From Candidatus Villigracilis proximus (GTDB lineage Bacteria; Chloroflexota; Anaerolineae; Anaerolineales; Villigracilaceae), in the NCBI GenBank assembly GCA_016715195.1, contig JADKBB010000016.1:62001-126000 (forward strand): a stretch of 64,000 bases of DNA, in the 5' to 3' direction. The notes under the pieces were generated by a model. That model made no database searches and was not told the DNA's origin. It saw only the letters and a list, made by a program, of their open reading frames with translations. Made by a program: the position numbers and the translations under genes. This document shows, piece after piece, positions 43,764 through 52,607 of the stretch (within the stretch, counting starts at the first letter, position 1; each line of letters begins with the position of its first letter).

Positions 43764-45893
43764 ATGCCCATGTCTGAAGACCGCACCCGATCCCTGCTTG
43801 AACTATTGATCAACGTCAGCCGCGAAGTTGCCACTGCGTTGGATCTTCGCACGGTTTTACAACGCCTGCTGTTTGCCTCCATTCAACATGTGGGCGGCGA
43901 GCGCGGCAGTATCGTGGTGATGGACGATGCGGGTAAGCCCGTGGATGCAACCATTGTTTATGGAAAACAATTCCATGAGCATACCACTCAACAATTGCGT
44001 GATACGGTGGAGCGCGGACTTGCTGGCTGGGTGGTGCAGCATCGCAAACCTGTGTTTGTACCTGATACCAGCAAGGATGAACGTTGGCTGCGCCGGGCGG
44101 ATGATTCCATCACCAAAAGCGGCGCGAAGTCTGCGCTGTGTGTACCCTTGATGGCGCGTGAACGGTTGGTGGGGGTCTTGACGCTTGTTCATTCTGTGCC
44201 GAATGCCTTTACCGAGGAACATTTGGAATTGATGCGTGCCATTGCCGATCAGGCGAGCGTGGCCGTTTTGAATGCGCGTTTGTATACCGAGAGTCAGCGG
44301 ACGGCGCGTGTCATGTCTGCACTGGCAGAGGGTGCGGCTGCGATTAATACTTCGCTCGAAATGCCTGATGTCTGGCGGCGTATTCTTAATCAAACCATGC
44401 AGGCTTTACAGGTTGAAACTGTGGCGCTGGCATTGATCGATAACGCAAGTAATGATCTGGTCTTTAACGCGGCGGCAGGACATAACTCGGGGAATATTCC
44501 CGGCAGACATGTTCCCGGCGGACAGGGGTTGGCGGGCTTGGTGGTACGTGATGGGCACGGGTTGGTGGTGCCAAACGTCAGCCTGGATCCTCGTTATAGT
44601 GAAGCGGACAGGTTCGGGGGAATCGAGATGCGTTCCATCGCCATCGCTCCGATCCAATCTCAGGGTAAGGTCATCGGTGTGTTGCAGGCGGTGAATCCGA
44701 TCTCCGGTTCTTTCGATCCGGATGCACTTTTGGTGATGACAGGGCTGGGAAGCCTTGCTGGAACGACGATTCAGAATGCTCAATTTTTTGAGCGTTTGCA
44801 AAAAGCACATCAGCGGTATCGTGAATTATTTGAAGACAGCGTGGACCCGATTCTGATCACAGATTGGGAAGGCAGAGTGTTGGAAGCGAACCGGCAGGCG
44901 GTGATTTTGAGCGGGTATAGCAACGAACAACTGCATTCAATGAGCATCGACCAGTTGCACGAAGTCAAGTGGAATAAGACCGGCTTGAACTTTGAAACAT
45001 TGAGACGCGATGATGAATGTAATTACGAGTCTGTTTTGCACCAGCAGAATGGCGGAACCTCTCCCATTGAAGTTCACGCGCATCGCGTGGAGTTTGAAGA
45101 GACCGACTCTGTGCAATGGATCTTGCGTGATATTACCGAAAGAAAAGAACTCGACGATTTGCGCGATGACATGATCGCGATGATCTATCATGATCTGCGC
45201 TCGCCGCTGGGGAATATCGTCTCCAGCCTTGAGATGCTGGGCGGCATGGTTCATGAAGATGAAACGATCCGCTCCATGTTGAGCATTGCCACAAATTCAA
45301 CTGCGCGCATTCAGCGTCTGGTCAATTCGTTGCTTGATATTAATCGGCTTGAGTCAGGGAAAGAGATCGTGGATCAGGCTGCGGTGGATCCGCTGGCGTT
45401 GATTCGTGAAGCGATCCGTGATGTGGAGCCGGCGTTAAACGGACGACAGCAGCATATTGAAAATAAATCCACGCTCGTGCTTCCGTTGATCTGGGTGGAT
45501 GTGGATATGGCGCATCGCATATTGATCAATCTGCTGGAGAACGCGATCAAATTTACTCCGGTGCAGGGACGGCTGGAGATTGGTGCGCAAACTACAGATG
45601 GTTTATTTGTTAAGTTCTGGGTGCGAGATAACGGCCCCGGAATTCCCCTTGCAGACCGTGAGCGTATCTTTGATAAATTCACCCGTTTGCGCGGCAAGGA
45701 ACGTCCCGGCGGATTGGGCGTTGGGCTGGCTTTTTGCCGCCTTGCGGTGCTGGGACACGGCGGTGAGATTTGGGTCGAGAGTGAATTGAATCAGGGAACT
45801 ACATTCTGGTTAACCCTGCCTGTTGCGCAAAAGAAAGCCACAGGTCAACTCAAGCGCCAGACCGGCAGATTAACTCTCAAGCCGAGTGAATAA
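43764..45893 (+). CDS. GAF-GAF-PAS sensor histidine kinase
   Basis: This is a 709-residue soluble kinase. There is no membrane span. GAF 1 lies at about 15-170, GAF 2 at about 185-345, PAS at 350-465, then the phosphoacceptor His476 in YHDLRSPLGN. The catalytic domain has ENAIKF (N box), DNGPGIP (G1) and GLGVGLAF (G2). A start at the second Met (43770) is possible. No response regulator gene is adjacent, so it is an orphan kinase. The signal is unknown. Confidence 0.9.
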   Translation: MPMSEDRTRSLLELLINVSREVATALDLRTVLQRLLFASIQHVGGERGSIVVMDDAGKPVDATIVYGKQFHEHTTQQLRDTVERGLAGWVVQHRKPVFVPDTSKDERWLRRADDSITKSGAKSALCVPLMARERLVGVLTLVHSVPNAFTEEHLELMRAIADQASVAVLNARLYTESQRTARVMSALAEGAAAINTSLEMPDVWRRILNQTMQALQVETVALALIDNASNDLVFNAAAGHNSGNIPGRHVPGGQGLAGLVVRDGHGLVVPNVSLDPRYSEADRFGGIEMRSIAIAPIQSQGKVIGVLQAVNPISGSFDPDALLVMTGLGSLAGTTIQNAQFFERLQKAHQRYRELFEDSVDPILITDWEGRVLEANRQAVILSGYSNEQLHSMSIDQLHEVKWNKTGLNFETLRRDDECNYESVLHQQNGGTSPIEVHAHRVEFEETDSVQWILRDITERKELDDLRDDMIAMIYHDLRSPLGNIVSSLEMLGGMVHEDETIRSMLSIATNSTARIQRLVNSLLDINRLESGKEIVDQAAVDPLALIREAIRDVEPALNGRQQHIENKSTLVLPLIWVDVDMAHRILINLLENAIKFTPVQGRLEIGAQTTDGLFVKFWVRDNGPGIPLADRERIFDKFTRLRGKERPGGLGVGLAFCRLAVLGHGGEIWVESELNQGTTFWLTLPVAQKKATGQLKRQTGRLTLKPSE

Positions 45894-46083
45894 TTATTAT
45901 AGCGATTTTCATCAAGCGGCAAAAAATTAGATCATTACTGCTTGATGTTTACTGTATATATCGAGTACCGCATAAACCGCCAAAATTCCCCGGGAAAATT
46001 TACGAGTTAAAGATCAATATTCCAGTTTTGGTTTTTATGCAGCAAACACCAGAAACATATCATTTTTCATGTCCAGGAGCAGT

Positions 46084-46941
46084 ATGCAGGAAATAACAAA
46101 AAACATTCAGATCGAAGACCAATTCCCCGGTGTAACTTTGGGGGTGATCGTCACTCAGCGTGGACTGATTCAGATCGATGCGCCGCCCTCTCCAGAAGAT
46201 GCGCGTTCATGGCGTGCCGCGTTGATGAATCTTGGCGGCGGTATGGAACGTGCACTCGTCAATCTCGATGCGCATCCAGACCGCACACTTGGCGCGCGCG
46301 CCATGGATTGCACCGTGATCGCGCACGAAAAAACCGCCGACACTTTCCGCACCCGTCCCAGCACATTTAAAGCACAGGGCGAAGAAACAGGTTCAGATTG
46401 GGAATCAATTTCCGGCCTGGGCAGTGTGCGCTGGTCTCCTCCTGAAATTTCCTTCTCAGATCAAATGAATTTATATTGGAGCGATTCGCCTGTGATCCTT
46501 GAGCATCACGCCGGCCCGACCAATGGCTCCATTTGGGTGCGCCTTCCTGAAGAAAAGATCGTATTCGTAGGCGACGCCGTATTAAAAAATCAACCGCCCT
46601 TTCTTGCAGGCTCAAATCTTTCAGCCTGGCTTTCTGCGCTCGATCTTTTGCTCAGTGCCGAATATAAAGGTTACACGATCATTAGCAGCCGCGGCGGTGT
46701 GGTGACAGCCAACATCGTTAAGACTCAGCATGATTTTTTGAAACATGTCCACGATAAGTTGGATAAAGTCACGACGAAAAAACCGAATCCAGCGGCGACC
46801 GAGAAACTGGTCACTACGTTATTGACATGGTTCAAAGCCCCGGCAGCGCGCCAGAAACAATTCGCCCAGCGCCTGCGCTATGGCTTGCTGCATTACAACG
46901 TGCGCCAGAATCATTCGCCCAGCCAGACAAGCGAGGATTAA
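46084..46941 (+). CDS. Metallo-beta-lactamase-fold protein
   Basis: The start is the ATG at 46084, which has AGGAG eight bases upstream; an in-frame ATG at 46069 lacks one. The 285 residues show an MBL fold: VIVTQRGLIQIDAP, then NLDAHPDRTLGARA where the usual HxHxDH is reduced to H-P-D-R. HHAGPTNGS and IVFVGDAVL follow. The altered metal motif makes hydrolase activity uncertain. It abuts the asparaginase gene (TAA then ATG), so they are probably co-expressed. Confidence 0.75.
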   Translation: MQEITKNIQIEDQFPGVTLGVIVTQRGLIQIDAPPSPEDARSWRAALMNLGGGMERALVNLDAHPDRTLGARAMDCTVIAHEKTADTFRTRPSTFKAQGEETGSDWESISGLGSVRWSPPEISFSDQMNLYWSDSPVILEHHAGPTNGSIWVRLPEEKIVFVGDAVLKNQPPFLAGSNLSAWLSALDLLLSAEYKGYTIISSRGGVVTANIVKTQHDFLKHVHDKLDKVTTKKPNPAATEKLVTTLLTWFKAPAARQKQFAQRLRYGLLHYNVRQNHSPSQTSED

Positions 46942-48000
46942 ATGAACGTGCTTCAACCCATTCTTGAGTTGACGCGCGGCCATGTCGTGGAATCAACGCA
47001 CTTTGGTTCCATCGCCATTGTGGATTCAAACGGTAAACTCCTGCATTCCTATGGCGACCCTTATGGGGTCGCCTTTTTGCGTTCATCTGCCAAGCCGTTC
47101 CAGGCGCTGCCCTTTGTAGAGCGCGGCGGCGTGGAGCATTTTAATTTCACCCAAAGCGAACTTTCCCTCGCTTGTTCTTCACATGAGACCGCCCAGATCC
47201 ATCTGGATACGGTTAAAGCCATGCAGGAAAAAGTTGGCATTCAGGAAAGTGACCTGCAATGCGGCGCGCATTTGCCCGGCGACGCATCCAAGCTGCGCAT
47301 GGTCATTCAGCAAAATATAACGCCCACGCCAAATTTCAATAACTGTTCCGGCAAACATACCGCCATGTTGGCACACGCAAAAATGCGCGGCCTGCCGCTG
47401 GATAATTACCTTGATCTTTCCCACCCCGTTCAAAAAGATATTCTCGCCACTTTCTCTGAAATGTGCGGAGTTGAAAAAGATAAAGTGGAGCTTGGTGTCG
47501 ATGGCTGTTCAGCGCCGAATTTTGCCGTGCCGCTCTTAAATGCAGCATTGGGTATGGCGCGTCTGTGTGATCCGCGTGGATTAAGTGAATCGCGCGCAGC
47601 GGCCTGCCGCAAGATCACATCTGCCATGATCGCACATCCTGAAATGATCAGCAATGATGGCGAATTTGATTGTGAGTTGATGAAAGTTGGTGCGGGCAAG
47701 ATCGTCACCAAACGCGGCGCTGAAGGCTTTCAGATCATCGGCTTAATGCCGGGGGTATGCGGCGAGAACGGCGTGGGCATTGCCTTTAAAGTAACCGACG
47801 GTGACGCAGCCCGCATGAATGACGAGTTGGAATCCGTGCCGCGCGTACGCCCCGCCGTCACCCTTGAAATTCTGCGTCAACTAAAAGCCTTAAACGAAAC
47901 ACAACTGCAATCACTCGCGGCATTTGGCCCAACCAAACAACTTAAGAATCACAGCGGCTATGTGACCGGCAAGTCGCAGCCTGTTTTTAAACTGGTGTAG
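46942..48000 (+). CDS. L-asparaginase, Rhizobium type II-like
   Basis: This 352-residue protein belongs to the ReAII (thermolabile) asparaginase family, unrelated to E. coli AnsB. Recognisable are FLRSSAKPFQ (Ser-Ser-Lys), ACSSHETAQIH, NNCSGKHTAML and DGCSAPNFAVPL. It hydrolyses asparagine to aspartate and ammonia in the cytoplasm. A terminator follows. Confidence 0.9.
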   Translation: MNVLQPILELTRGHVVESTHFGSIAIVDSNGKLLHSYGDPYGVAFLRSSAKPFQALPFVERGGVEHFNFTQSELSLACSSHETAQIHLDTVKAMQEKVGIQESDLQCGAHLPGDASKLRMVIQQNITPTPNFNNCSGKHTAMLAHAKMRGLPLDNYLDLSHPVQKDILATFSEMCGVEKDKVELGVDGCSAPNFAVPLLNAALGMARLCDPRGLSESRAAACRKITSAMIAHPEMISNDGEFDCELMKVGAGKIVTKRGAEGFQIIGLMPGVCGENGVGIAFKVTDGDAARMNDELESVPRVRPAVTLEILRQLKALNETQLQSLAAFGPTKQLKNHSGYVTGKSQPVFKLV

Positions 48001-48030
48001 ATTTTCCTCAAAATCAATTTAGTTATTTTT

Positions 48031-48059
48031 TTTCGCCCAGTTAATTCAACTGGGCGAAA
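48031..48059 (+). terminator. Terminator after the asparaginase gene
   Basis: TTTCGCCCAGTT (48031-48042) pairs with AACTGGGCGAAA (48048-48059). The T-rich stretch is mainly on the upstream side, so it may also serve as a repeat or a processing site. Confidence 0.6.
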
Positions 48060-48156
48060 TTGATATTAGCGGTATTCTGAGATCAAAAAACAGCTTGCAT
48101 TTGATGAAGTCTGTTGTGGTTATTGGGAATACGCTACAATGGGCAAATAAAATATT

Positions 48157-48852
48157 ATGAAAAACCTAAAAGAACGCGCGATCAAAATTCATGAAACATT
48201 GCTTGAGGCCTTCGGCGAACCCATCTGGCGTACTCCGCTGCCTGCCATTGATGAACTCGTTTCAACCATCCTTTCGCAAAACACAAATGACGTCAACCGT
48301 GACCGTGGATTTGATGCCCTGCGTGCGAAATTCCCAAGCTGGGAAGCAGTGCGTGATGCCAAAGCCGAAGATGTGATGGATGCGATTCGTCCCGCCGGAC
48401 TTGCGAATCAAAAAGGTCCGCGCATACAACAAGTGCTGCGAGCCATCACCGAAGAACGCGGCGTGCTTGATCTGGAGTTTTTAGCAGAATTGCCTGTCGA
48501 AGAAGCGCGCGCCTGGCTGACAAAATTTAACGGCGTTGGTCCCAAGACCGCCGCCATTGTTTTATGCTTTTCACTCAATATGCCCGCCTTCCCCGTAGAT
48601 ACGCACATCTACCGCGTCAGCGGACGCATCGGCCTGCGCCCCGAAAAAATGAATGTAGAACAGGCGCACCCATATCTTGAATCCATCTTCCCGCCTGAAA
48701 CCTATTACGCCGCGCACTTAAACATCATCCGCCTCGGGCGTGAGATCTGCGGCGCGCGCAAACCAAATTGCCCGCAATGTCCGATCATTAAGTTGTGTGA
48801 GTATATAAAGAAAAATGACGAAGTGAATGATGATGATGATGATGCACTGTGA
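48157..48852 (+). CDS. nth: Endonuclease III-like DNA glycosylase
   Basis: This is a 231-residue base-excision repair enzyme. The helix-hairpin-helix FNGVGPKTA carries the Schiff-base lysine K130, and catalytic Asp148 is in PVDTHIYRV. The [4Fe-4S] loop is C198-x6-C205-x2-C208-x5-C214. All residues for a bifunctional glycosylase/AP lyase are present. The acidic tail (DDDDD) is unusual and comes from a GAT repeat at the 3' end. Confidence 0.92.
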   Translation: MKNLKERAIKIHETLLEAFGEPIWRTPLPAIDELVSTILSQNTNDVNRDRGFDALRAKFPSWEAVRDAKAEDVMDAIRPAGLANQKGPRIQQVLRAITEERGVLDLEFLAELPVEEARAWLTKFNGVGPKTAAIVLCFSLNMPAFPVDTHIYRVSGRIGLRPEKMNVEQAHPYLESIFPPETYYAAHLNIIRLGREICGARKPNCPQCPIIKLCEYIKKNDEVNDDDDDAL

Positions 48853-48870
48853 GTAACTTGTCTTACATAT

Positions 48871-48938
48871 TTCAATCCCGAAGGGATGAAAGAATTATAG
48901 AAAATAGTATGTGTGTTTTCAAATCCCGAAGGGATGAC
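48871..48938. repeat. Two copies of the ATCCCGAAGGGATGA repeat
   Basis: TTCAATCCCGAAGGGATGAA (48871-48890) and CAAATCCCGAAGGGATGA (48920-48937) share the palindromic core ATCCC-GAA-GGGAT, 47 bases apart. They lie in the gap between nth and the ybaK-like gene. This core is a frequent intergenic repeat in environmental bacteria. Confidence 0.6.
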
Positions 48939-48970
48939 ATACGACCACGGAAAATTACAGGTAGATAAAA

Positions 48971-49441
48971 ATGGATATCCCCCCCGTTAGCAAGTCTTTG
49001 GAAGAACTTGGTGTTCCGCATAAAATATTTAGGCATGAAAACCCTGTCCATTCGTTTGAGCAGGCGGCGAGTGATCGAGGTCAGCGGGCTTCGCAAATCG
49101 TGCGCAGTATTTTGTTTCGAATTGCAGAAGATGAATTTATAATGGTTCTGGTGGCTGGGCCTGCCCAAATTTCATGGAAGCTGCTGCGCAAACATCTTGG
49201 CCGTTCACGAATTACGATGGCAACGGAAGATGAAGTGTTGGCGGTGACGGGATATCGCATCGGGACGGTGGGGCCGTTCGGATTGCTGAATCCGCTTACG
49301 GTTAAGCTTGATGCGAGCGTGATGCGGGAGGAGGAAGTGTCCATTGGGTCGGGGATGCGGAATACGGCGGTCATTCTCAAGAGCGCGGATCTACATCACG
49401 CTTTGAACAATGCGGAAGTGGTGTCTTTGACTGAAAATTAA
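48971..49441 (+). CDS. YbaK/aminoacyl-tRNA deacylase-like protein
   Basis: This is a 156-residue protein of the YbaK/ProX editing-domain family, which deacylates mischarged tRNAs. Family features are the SLEELGVPHKIFRHENPVHS start and the catalytic-type Lys in ISWKLLRK. The GPFGLLNPLTVKLDASV strand and the terminal SIGSGMRNTAVILKS loop also match. The usual first-strand TPA motif is not obvious, so substrate class is open. Confidence 0.82.
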   Translation: MDIPPVSKSLEELGVPHKIFRHENPVHSFEQAASDRGQRASQIVRSILFRIAEDEFIMVLVAGPAQISWKLLRKHLGRSRITMATEDEVLAVTGYRIGTVGPFGLLNPLTVKLDASVMREEEVSIGSGMRNTAVILKSADLHHALNNAEVVSLTEN

Positions 49442-49497
49442 CTCTGGAGTCCAACAGCTTGCTGTTGGGGTTTGCAAATTACCTTATGGAGAATCCC

Positions 49498-50343
49498 ATG
49501 CAAAACTTTAAACAACGTACGCTTAATTTTTTAGAAATCGAGTGGGCAACTTATATTGAACGCTTTAACCGTCTGCCTGTGGATGTGGGTCAAAAGCGCG
49601 TGAATGGACAGGGCTACGAGCGGTTTCGCGACATGCTGGCGCATATTTTGTGCTGGTGGGAAGAGGCCATGCCCGTCATTCTTGCGATTGCGGAAGAGCG
49701 CGAATATGAACGCAAGAAATATGATTTTGATGTATTCAATGCAGCGGCCATTGAAAAATATAAAGATTGGGATGAGACGGAGTTCCTGTCCCATTTTGAG
49801 AAAACGCGTCAGAAAGCCGCGGCAGATTTACGGTCTATGAATGAAGCGGCGTGGGAGAATCGGCGGGTGCGGGGCTGGGTCAATGGGGTATTTATCCACC
49901 ATGCGCGCGAGCATCTCGTTGCGTTGAGCCGCTTTTTGACTCTGGATACCCTGGAGAATGAATGGAGTACATATATTGAGGATTTCTCCAGTGTTGAAGA
50001 TAAGAATGCTTTTTTGAAAAAACAGGGCGTGGAGAATTTCCGTGAAATTTTGGGCCATGTAGTTGAGTGGTGGGGAATGGGCGCTCGTATTATTGAAGGG
50101 ATCATGAGTGATCCGCATTTCAAATGGGAAGATGTAAACACGGATGCATTCAATGCAGATGTGATCGCGAAGTATGCAAAACTTTCTGATGAAGAAGTGC
50201 AAAAGCAGTTTGAAATGAAAAGACAGGATATGGTCCGGCTCGTGCAGGGACTGCCTGATGATGCCTTTTCAAACCGCGATATTGAAGAGTGGCTCGCTGC
50301 GGACATGGTTGAGCATTTTGATGAGCACGCTGTTAACGGATAG
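49498..50343 (+). CDS. Tandem ClbS/DfsB-like (DinB-fold) protein
   Basis: The start is the ATG at 49498 with GGAG eight bases upstream; 281 residues. Two similar four-helix domains occur: first half with YERFRDMLAHILCWWEEAM, second half with VENFREILGHVVEWWGMG. Each ends in a W(V/L)-(G/A)---IHHAREH or MVEHFDEH motif. This points to an internal duplication of a DUF1706/ClbS-like domain. The family includes colibactin self-resistance hydrolase ClbS, but most members are uncharacterised. Confidence 0.75.
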   Translation: MQNFKQRTLNFLEIEWATYIERFNRLPVDVGQKRVNGQGYERFRDMLAHILCWWEEAMPVILAIAEEREYERKKYDFDVFNAAAIEKYKDWDETEFLSHFEKTRQKAAADLRSMNEAAWENRRVRGWVNGVFIHHAREHLVALSRFLTLDTLENEWSTYIEDFSSVEDKNAFLKKQGVENFREILGHVVEWWGMGARIIEGIMSDPHFKWEDVNTDAFNADVIAKYAKLSDEEVQKQFEMKRQDMVRLVQGLPDDAFSNRDIEEWLAADMVEHFDEHAVNG

Positions 50344-50346
50344 TGT

Positions 50347-50826
50347 ATGGAATATATTGTTTATCTCGCGCTGGGCACGAACATGGGAAACCGTCTTTCC
50401 AATTTGAAGACGGCTGTTGATAATCTCACACCGCAAATGAGCGTGAAGAAAAGATCGCATATCTATGAAACCCCGCCCTGGGGCTTTACCGATCAGGCTG
50501 CGTTTTTAAATCAAGTGGTGCAGGTTGAAACCTATCTCAAGCCTGAGGCGCTGCTGGCGCATTTGAAGCGATTGGAATCCGCGCTCGGGCGTGTGCCTAC
50601 TTTTCAAAACGGACCGCGCCTGATCGATATTGATATTCTGTTTTTTGATGATGTGATTATCGACACGCCGCCGCTCGTGATTCCGCACCCACGCTTGCAG
50701 GAGCGCGCCTTTGTGCTTGTCCCTCTCGCAGAGATTGCGCCTGATCTTGTTCATCCGATTTTTCACAAAACTGTAATTGAGTTGTTAGCCGGTGTGGATC
50801 AAAGTGAAATAAAATTAGTTAAATAA
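50347..50826 (+). CDS. folK: 2-amino-4-hydroxy-6-hydroxymethyldihydropteridine pyrophosphokinase
   Basis: This is a 159-residue HPPK of folate biosynthesis. It transfers pyrophosphate from ATP to hydroxymethyldihydropterin. The motifs ALGTNMGNR, YETPPWG, FLNQVV, GPRLIDIDILFFDD and PHPRLQERAFVLVPL are all present, including the Asp pair that binds two Mg2+. Other folate genes are not in the window. It begins 3 bases after the previous stop. Confidence 0.93.
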   Translation: MEYIVYLALGTNMGNRLSNLKTAVDNLTPQMSVKKRSHIYETPPWGFTDQAAFLNQVVQVETYLKPEALLAHLKRLESALGRVPTFQNGPRLIDIDILFFDDVIIDTPPLVIPHPRLQERAFVLVPLAEIAPDLVHPIFHKTVIELLAGVDQSEIKLVK

Positions 50827-50869
50827 AAGCTTTTGAATTTTCATAAAGACCAAACAAGGAGTTTCACCC

Positions 50870-51553
50870 ATGGATATTGAAGTTATACACCGCCCGTCCT
50901 ACTCACTCGCGATTGCGAAGTTGACACCCAATGAACGTATCCGCGCGGAAGCAGGCGCGATGGTCAGCATGTCTGGCGGTGTGCAGATCGAAACCAAAGC
51001 CGAAGGCGGATTGCTTAAGTCGCTCGGACGTTCCGTGCTCGGCGGCGAATCATTCTTTCAGAACTTCTTTGTTGCGCCCGCCACTGGCGGAGAAATAACA
51101 CTCGCCCCCGAATTGCCCGGTGATATTATCGTGATCGAAATGAGCGGCGAGAAGTTGATGGTGCAGTCTGGTTCCTACATGGCTTCTGAGTCAACGGTTG
51201 AATTGAGCACCAAACTCAGTGTTAAGGCTTTGATGTCGGCTGAAGGGGTTGCCATGTTGGAAGCCACAGGCACCGGCACCCTGCTTGTTTCATCCTACGG
51301 CGCGATCTACGAGAAAACGCTCACAGCTGGTGAAAAATATGTTGTAGATACTTCCCATCTGGTCGCGTTTGATGGCTCGATGAGCGTGCAGCCCAAACCG
51401 ATTGGCGGATTAAAATCCACGTTGTTCAGCGGCGAAGGTTTCGTGATCGAGTTGACCGGGCCCGGCAAGATCTATATTCAAACCCGCTCGCCGCAGGCTT
51501 TGATCAACTGGATCATTCCGCAATTACCCAAACCCCCATCAACCAACCGATAA
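50870..51553 (+). CDS. TIGR00266/AIM24 family protein
   Basis: This is a 227-residue all-beta protein of the TIGR00266 (AIM24-like) family. Gly-rich strands such as ERIRAEAGAMVSMSGGVQIETKAEGG, the FFQNFF-A motif and IYIQTRSP near the C-terminus are diagnostic. The family has no settled molecular function. AAGGAG precedes the ATG. Confidence 0.9.
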   Translation: MDIEVIHRPSYSLAIAKLTPNERIRAEAGAMVSMSGGVQIETKAEGGLLKSLGRSVLGGESFFQNFFVAPATGGEITLAPELPGDIIVIEMSGEKLMVQSGSYMASESTVELSTKLSVKALMSAEGVAMLEATGTGTLLVSSYGAIYEKTLTAGEKYVVDTSHLVAFDGSMSVQPKPIGGLKSTLFSGEGFVIELTGPGKIYIQTRSPQALINWIIPQLPKPPSTNR

Positions 51554-51580
51554 ATTGTCATTGGCTTGTATACCGCACCC

Positions 51581-51628
51581 GGTCACAAATTGCGCTTTTT
51601 TAGAAGTTGGAAAGCGCAATTTGTGACC
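51581..51628 (+). terminator. Long hairpin after the TIGR00266 gene
   Basis: An 18-bp perfect stem (51581-51598 with 51611-51628) with a 12-base loop starting TTTAG. It is followed by GTGGGTATT rather than T, so it may act as a processing or stabilising hairpin as well as a terminator. Confidence 0.6.
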
Positions 51629-51638
51629 GTGGGTATTA

Positions 51639-51672
51639 TATAATAGATGCAGGGCGAACTTTCGCCCTGCAT
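51639..51672 (+). promoter_or_regulatory. -10 box followed by a leader hairpin (attenuator-like)
   Basis: TATAAT (51639-51644) is followed at once by an 11-bp stem (51647-51657 with 51662-51672, loop ACTT) and then TTTTCTTTT. Transcription from this -10 would begin within the hairpin. So the next gene, 30 bases on, would have a terminator-like leader. No good -35 is seen. Confidence 0.4.
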
Positions 51673-51701
51673 TTTCTTTTATATCCTGTGCATGGAGAAT
51701 T

Positions 51702-52460
51702 ATGAAAATTGTCCGTTATCAAATCAATGGCGACGCAGTCAAATACGGCTGGATGTTGGATGACAAAATCGGCGAAATTCAAGGTGACATTTTCGGCGAA
51801 TACCGCAGGCGTGAAGCCAAAACACCCATCGCAGAAATAAAACTCGCTGCGCCCTGTCTGCCAACCAAGATCTTATGCGTGGGACGCAATTATGTGGATC
51901 ACGCCCGCGAACTTGGCAACGAAGTGCCCAAAGTGCCGCTTATTTTTTTGAAGCCGTCTTCTTCGATCATTTCAAACGGCGAAAATATTATTTTGCCGCC
52001 GCAGTCGAATCAGGTCGAGCATGAAGCGGAGTTGGTCGTGGTCATTGGCAAACGCGGACGAAACATCACACCTGAAACCGCCAAGGAATATATTTTCGGT
52101 TACACCATCGGCAACGACATCACCGCGCGCGACCTGCAAAAAGCAGACGGCCAATGGACACGCGCCAAAGGCTTCGATACATTTTGCTCCTTCGGCCCGT
52201 GGATCGATACCGAGTTCGATGCGTCTGATGCGGTGGTCACCTGCCGCGTAAATGGACAAATGCGACAGATGGCATCCACACGCGACATGGTTTTCAATGT
52301 CAGTACATTGATCGCTTATATTTCATCCGTCATGACGCTCGAACCCGGCGATATTATTTTCACCGGCACACCCGCCGGCGTGGGCGAGTTAAAGAACGGC
52401 GATATCGTGGATGTTGAAATTGAAGGGTTGGGAAAGTTAAGCAACCCGGTGAAAGTATAA
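51702..52460 (+). CDS. Fumarylacetoacetate hydrolase family protein
   Basis: This is a 252-residue enzyme of the FAH superfamily, which cleaves or decarboxylates 2-oxo acids with Mg2+. The motifs ILCVGRNYVDHA, PLIFLKP, EHEAELVVVIGK (metal Glu pair), GNDITARDLQ and FTGTPAGVG are all in order. Substrates range over acylpyruvates and oxaloacetate and are not predictable here. TGGAGA precedes the ATG. Confidence 0.9.
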   Translation: MKIVRYQINGDAVKYGWMLDDKIGEIQGDIFGEYRRREAKTPIAEIKLAAPCLPTKILCVGRNYVDHARELGNEVPKVPLIFLKPSSSIISNGENIILPPQSNQVEHEAELVVVIGKRGRNITPETAKEYIFGYTIGNDITARDLQKADGQWTRAKGFDTFCSFGPWIDTEFDASDAVVTCRVNGQMRQMASTRDMVFNVSTLIAYISSVMTLEPGDIIFTGTPAGVGELKNGDIVDVEIEGLGKLSNPVKV

Positions 52461-52484
52461 AAATAAATCCACATCCTGAGCGGA

Positions 52485-52512
52485 GCCGCATGATCTTGTT
52501 TTTTTATGCGGC
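52485..52512. repeat. Hairpin in the gap before the aminotransferase gene
   Basis: GCCGCAT (52485-52491) pairs with ATGCGGC (52506-52512) around a T-rich loop. It is followed by GCAGTCGAAGGAC, a dispersed-repeat-like end also hinted at near 4521. It probably serves as the terminator of the FAH-family gene. Confidence 0.5.
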
Positions 52513-52607
52513 GCAGTCGAAGGACAAGTTTTATTTTTATAAAAACATCCTTCATTCCTCGAAATAAACTCATCATTCCGCTTAGGATGCAATCAGGAGA
52601 TTCTTCC

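Noticed and set aside
46069..46083. Upstream ATG for the MBL-fold gene
   Set aside because: The AGGAG lies just before the ATG at 46084 and would fall inside the longer reading frame.
48871..48938. Possible CRISPR array from the two ATCCCGAAGGGATGA copies
   Set aside because: Only two short, self-complementary copies, no further spacers and no cas genes nearby.
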